Source: Candidatus Acetothermia bacterium | GTDB taxonomy: Bacteria; Bipolaricaulota; Bipolaricaulia; UBA7950; UBA9294 | Reading direction: 5' to 3' | Length of the DNA: 7,094 nucleotides | NCBI GenBank assembly: GCA_003650505.1 | Contig: QMQL01000042.1 | Span: 1-7,094, forward strand | Part shown: one piece after another, positions 5,175 through 7,094 of the stretch | Layout: every line of letters starts with the position of its first letter | How positions within the stretch are numbered: the first letter of the stretch is position 1 | The notes under the pieces: model-generated | What the model saw: only the letters and a program-made list of their open reading frames with translations | Told to the model about the DNA's origin: nothing | Databases searched by the model: none | Position numbers and translations under genes: made by a program

Positions 5175-6027
5175 GAGCATGACCGGCTTCGGCACGGGGG
5201 TGGCCTGCGGATCGGGATGGCGGGTCGAGGCTACGATCCGGACGCTGAACCACCGGTTCCTCTCCGTTCGGACCCGCTCCCTCGGGGAGCGCCCCTGGCT
5301 TCAGGCCCGGGTGGAGGATCTGGTGAAGCACGCGTTCAACCGGGGCGAGATCTCGATCTGGCTCGATCTCCAGCCCGATTCCCCGGAGAAGAGTCGGCTG
5401 TTCGACCATGATGCGGCCCGCTCGGCATATCTCGAGCTGTGCGAGCTCTCTCAGGAACTCGGGATCCCGACCCTGCCGACCCTGGAGGCGTTGATCCGGG
5501 CCGGGGCCCTCCAGCCGGCGGAGGAGAGCGATCAGGAGATCTGGCCCGCAGCCAAAGAGGCGATCGAGGCGGCGATCGAGGCGGTGAACGCCTCCCGGCT
5601 CGGGGAGGGGAAGACCATCGCCGAGGAGCTGAACCTGATCCTAGATCGCATTGAGGCAGCCGTCGCTTCCGTGCGGCCGCATATCCCCGCCGTGGCGGAG
5701 CGGCTCCGGGAGCGGCTCCGTTCGCGCGCCGAAGGGCTCGCGCTGAAGCTCGATCCGGAGAGGCTAGAGGCGGAGATCGCCCTCCTCGTCGAACGCTACG
5801 ACGTCCAGGAGGAGCTTGCCCGCCTCCTCGGGCACATGAGCCGGGCCCGGAACCTGATCGCGGCCGATCGGCCGGTCGGGAAGGAGCTCGACTTCATCAG
5901 CCAGGAGATGCTGCGAGAGGCGAACACCCTCGGATCGAAGGCGCGCGATTCGGAGATAGGGGGGCTGGTCATCGACATGAAGCTCGAGATAGAGCGGCTC
6001 CGGGAGCAGGTGCAGAATGTCGAATAG
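5167..6027 (+). CDS. yicC: YicC family endoribonuclease
   Basis: The 286-residue protein is full length for YicC. It begins with the hallmark MIRSMTGFG (1-9), followed by TIRTLNHRFLSV (24-35) and a long helical middle. The conserved C-terminal block reads AEIALLVERYDVQEELARL (202-220), GKELDFISQEMLREANTLGS (238-257) and MKLEIERLREQVQNVE (271-286). YicC proteins are reported as metal-dependent endoribonucleases acting on RNA in the cytoplasm; in E. coli YicC is linked to turnover of the small RNA RyhB. The start ATG at 5167 has a perfect AAGGAGG six bases upstream. The gene overlaps amrB by 8 bases and gmk by 11 bases. yicC next to gmk is a widely conserved pair; amrB in front of it is a less usual neighbour. 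No rpoZ follows gmk here, unlike the common yicC-gmk-rpoZ order. Confidence 0.95.
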   Translation: MIRSMTGFGTGVACGSGWRVEATIRTLNHRFLSVRTRSLGERPWLQARVEDLVKHAFNRGEISIWLDLQPDSPEKSRLFDHDAARSAYLELCELSQELGIPTLPTLEALIRAGALQPAEESDQEIWPAAKEAIEAAIEAVNASRLGEGKTIAEELNLILDRIEAAVASVRPHIPAVAERLRERLRSRAEGLALKLDPERLEAEIALLVERYDVQEELARLLGHMSRARNLIAADRPVGKELDFISQEMLREANTLGSKARDSEIGGLVIDMKLEIERLREQVQNVE

Positions 6028-6730
6028 CGGGATCGTCGCGCGGAGGAAGGGGATAGGGAGTGGACTCGCGTTCGTCGTCACCGGACCGTCGGGAGCGGGG
6101 AAGAACTCGGTGATCGACCGGGTGATGGAAGAGCTCCCCGGCCTCGCGTTCTCCGTCTCCTACACGACCCGCCCGCCCCGCGAGGGAGAGGTGGATGGGG
6201 TCGATTACATCTACGTCTCGCGCGAGGAGTTCAACCGGCTCGTAGCCCGGGGGGAGTTCGTCGAGCACATGACCTACCTCGGCGACATGTACGGGACGTC
6301 GCGGTCGCAGATCGAGGATATCTTCAGACAGGGGAAGGACGTCGTCCTGAACATCGACGTCGCCGGCGCGCGCGCCCTCCGCGAGATCGGCCTCGACCGG
6401 TACACGATCGTCTACGTCTTCCTAACCCCTTCCTCTCTCGAGCGGCTCGCCGAACGGCTCAGACTGAGGGGGTCGGAGACCGAAGAACAGATCGCAGAGC
6501 GCCTCCGCGTGGCGGAATCGGAGCTGAGGGCGATCCCCGCGTTCGACTATCTCGTGATCAACGATGATCTCGAGACGGCGGTCGCCGAGCTTTCCGCGAT
6601 CATCGCCGCCGAGCGGCTCCGGATCACCGAGGGTTCCTGGGAACGGAGAGGCGGCCGAGGTCGTCGGCCGCCCGGATCCTTCTTCGCTCGCCCTCTTATT
6701 TCCGCGCCACCCCTGATCCCGTTACTTTGA
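6017..6730 (+). CDS. gmk: Guanylate kinase with an extra C-terminal tail
   Basis: Gmk phosphorylates GMP to GDP with ATP. The P-loop is GPSGAGKNS (23-31); the residue after Lys is Asn, with Ser next, recalling the GKGT variant of some Gmk proteins. The GMP-binding region is VSYTTRPPREGEVDGVDY (47-64) and EEFNRLVARGEFVEHMTYLG (70-89, approximately). NIDVAGARALR and the lid part (LRLRGSETEEQIAERL) follow. The normal fold ends near residue 202 (AAERLR). The frame then runs 35 residues further through a GC-rich hairpin (6650-6672) into the antisense of hup, ending TGA at 6728-6730. This tail is rich in Arg, Gly and Pro and is probably not structural. The only usable start is ATG at 6017, overlapping the yicC end by 11 bases, with a weak site (AGG, 6008-6010). 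It is the last gene of the amrB-yicC-gmk run. Confidence 0.95.
   Translation: MSNSGIVARRKGIGSGLAFVVTGPSGAGKNSVIDRVMEELPGLAFSVSYTTRPPREGEVDGVDYIYVSREEFNRLVARGEFVEHMTYLGDMYGTSRSQIEDIFRQGKDVVLNIDVAGARALREIGLDRYTIVYVFLTPSSLERLAERLRLRGSETEEQIAERLRVAESELRAIPAFDYLVINDDLETAVAELSAIIAAERLRITEGSWERRGGRGRRPPGSFFARPLISAPPLIPLL
6650..6672. terminator. Strong GC hairpin between gmk and hup, possible two-way terminator
   Basis: GGCGGCCGA (6650-6658) pairs perfectly with TCGGCCGCC (6664-6672) over a 5-base loop. It lies 24 bases after the hup stop on the minus strand, but within the reading frame of gmk on the plus strand. Neither side has a real T run: CGGATCCTTCTTCG follows on plus, CTCTCCGTTCCC on minus. 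It therefore resembles a terminator stem without the usual tail; pausing or RNA end protection are alternatives. Confidence 0.45.
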
Positions 6731-7007
6731 GCGTTTTATCGACCTGGCGCTTCAGTTCCTTCCCGGGCTTGAAGACGGGGACGACCTTCGCCGCCACTTG
6801 AATCGGTCGCTTCGTCTGGGGATTGATCCGGCTGCTCGCCTTCCGGGCCCGAACCGCGAACTTCCCGAACCCGACGAGCTTCACGTCCTCGCCACGGAGC
6901 AGCGTATCCTGGATGAGGCCGAGGACGGAATCGAGGAGGCCCCGTGCCTCCTTCTTCGTCAGCCCGGTCTTGTCGGACAGCCGATCGATAAATTCGCCCT
7001 TGTTCAT
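6696..7007 (-). CDS. hup: HU-family DNA-binding protein
   Basis: The 103-residue protein has the complete HU/IHF fold. N-terminal helices are MNKGEFIDRLSDKTGLTKKE (1-20) and ARGLLDSVLGLIQDTLLRGE (21-40). The signature is VKLVGFGKFAVRARKASSR (42-60) with the DNA-intercalating arm RINPQTKRP (60-68, Pro63) and VFKPGKELKRQVD (78-90). HU binds and bends DNA without strong sequence preference as a dimer in the nucleoid. It is about 13 residues longer than the usual 90, with a short basic tail (LKVTGSGVARK). IHF-type specificity cannot be excluded from sequence. ATG at 7007 has AAGGAGG seven bases upstream. It converges on gmk, and the last 35 bases of the two frames overlap. The gene at 7046-7094 ends 38 bases upstream on the same strand and may supply its promoter. 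Confidence 0.95.
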   Translation of the reverse strand: MNKGEFIDRLSDKTGLTKKEARGLLDSVLGLIQDTLLRGEDVKLVGFGKFAVRARKASSRINPQTKRPIQVAAKVVPVFKPGKELKRQVDKTLKVTGSGVARK

Positions 7008-7014
7008 TCTACTG

Positions 7015-7021
7015 CCTCCTT
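7015..7021 (-). promoter_or_regulatory. Shine-Dalgarno site of hup
   Basis: A perfect AAGGAGG is seven bases from ATG at 7007, a strong site fitting an abundant protein. No clear promoter is visible between it and the upstream partial gene. Confidence 0.8.
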
Positions 7022-7045
7022 GCAGTGTGGTTTCGCATATGCCGA

Positions 7046-7094
7046 TTAAGCCTCGTCATCGAGGCTCGCATCGCCGAGAAGGTCGCGCATGCTG
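7046..7094 (-). CDS. C-terminal end of an unidentified gene
   Basis: The minus strand reads SMRDLLGDASLDDEA and stops at TAA (7046-7048), an acidic C-terminus of ordinary bacterial look. Only 15 codons are in the window, so no family can be named. A 7-base inverted repeat (AGCCTCG and CGAGGCT on the minus strand, 7049-7066, 4-base loop) spans the last codons; it has no T run after it. The gene would be 38 bases from hup and codirectional. The internal ATG at 7082 could in principle start a 14-codon peptide, but a gene tail is more likely. Confidence 0.45.
   Translation of the reverse strand, partial: SMRDLLGDASLDDEA

Overview
The window looks like a piece of a GC-rich bacterial chromosome. 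YicC, a bacterial-type guanylate kinase and an HU protein place it in Bacteria. A MEMO1-like AmmeMemoRadiSam protein is more typical of anaerobic, thermophilic or deep-branching lineages. The sequence alone does not fix the phylum.

The window falls into two unlike halves that meet at a tRNA-Gln(CUG) gene (4167-4240, minus strand). Left of it, on the side of the tRNA 3' end, lies accessory DNA. From the left edge this holds a truncated AAA+ ATPase of the AAA_14/DUF4143 type (1-703, minus), a gap of about 300 bases, an orphan coding fragment with no usable start (about 1008-1256, plus), a PD-(D/E)XK nuclease gene interrupted by one in-frame TGA (1473-2681, minus), a lone type I-E-like CRISPR repeat (2809-2837), and a second, intact PD-(D/E)XK nuclease-like gene (2860-4050, minus). 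Both nuclease genes start with GTG six bases after a G-rich Shine-Dalgarno sequence. Their two protein sequences are not alike apart from the catalytic motifs. The mix of nucleases, a broken gene, a gene fragment and a stray CRISPR repeat beside a tRNA suggests a defence or mobile island. No integrase and no att duplication is visible.

Right of the tRNA is core DNA. An operon-like run of amrB (MEMO1-like), yicC (endoribonuclease family) and gmk (guanylate kinase) reads on the plus strand with overlapping ends, starting from a promoter placed so close to amrB that its mRNA should be nearly leaderless. The tRNA-Gln promoter is back to back with it. A convergent hup gene (HU) faces gmk, and the two reading frames overlap tail to tail by 35 bases. 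A gene running in from the right edge (7046-7094, minus) ends 38 bases before hup and may share its transcript.

The core genes link nucleotide supply (Gmk), RNA processing (YicC) and chromosome architecture (HU) only loosely. The points most worth a second look are the nonsense-split nuclease, the solitary CRISPR repeat, the paired leaderless-type promoters, and the gmk/hup 3' overlap through a strong hairpin.
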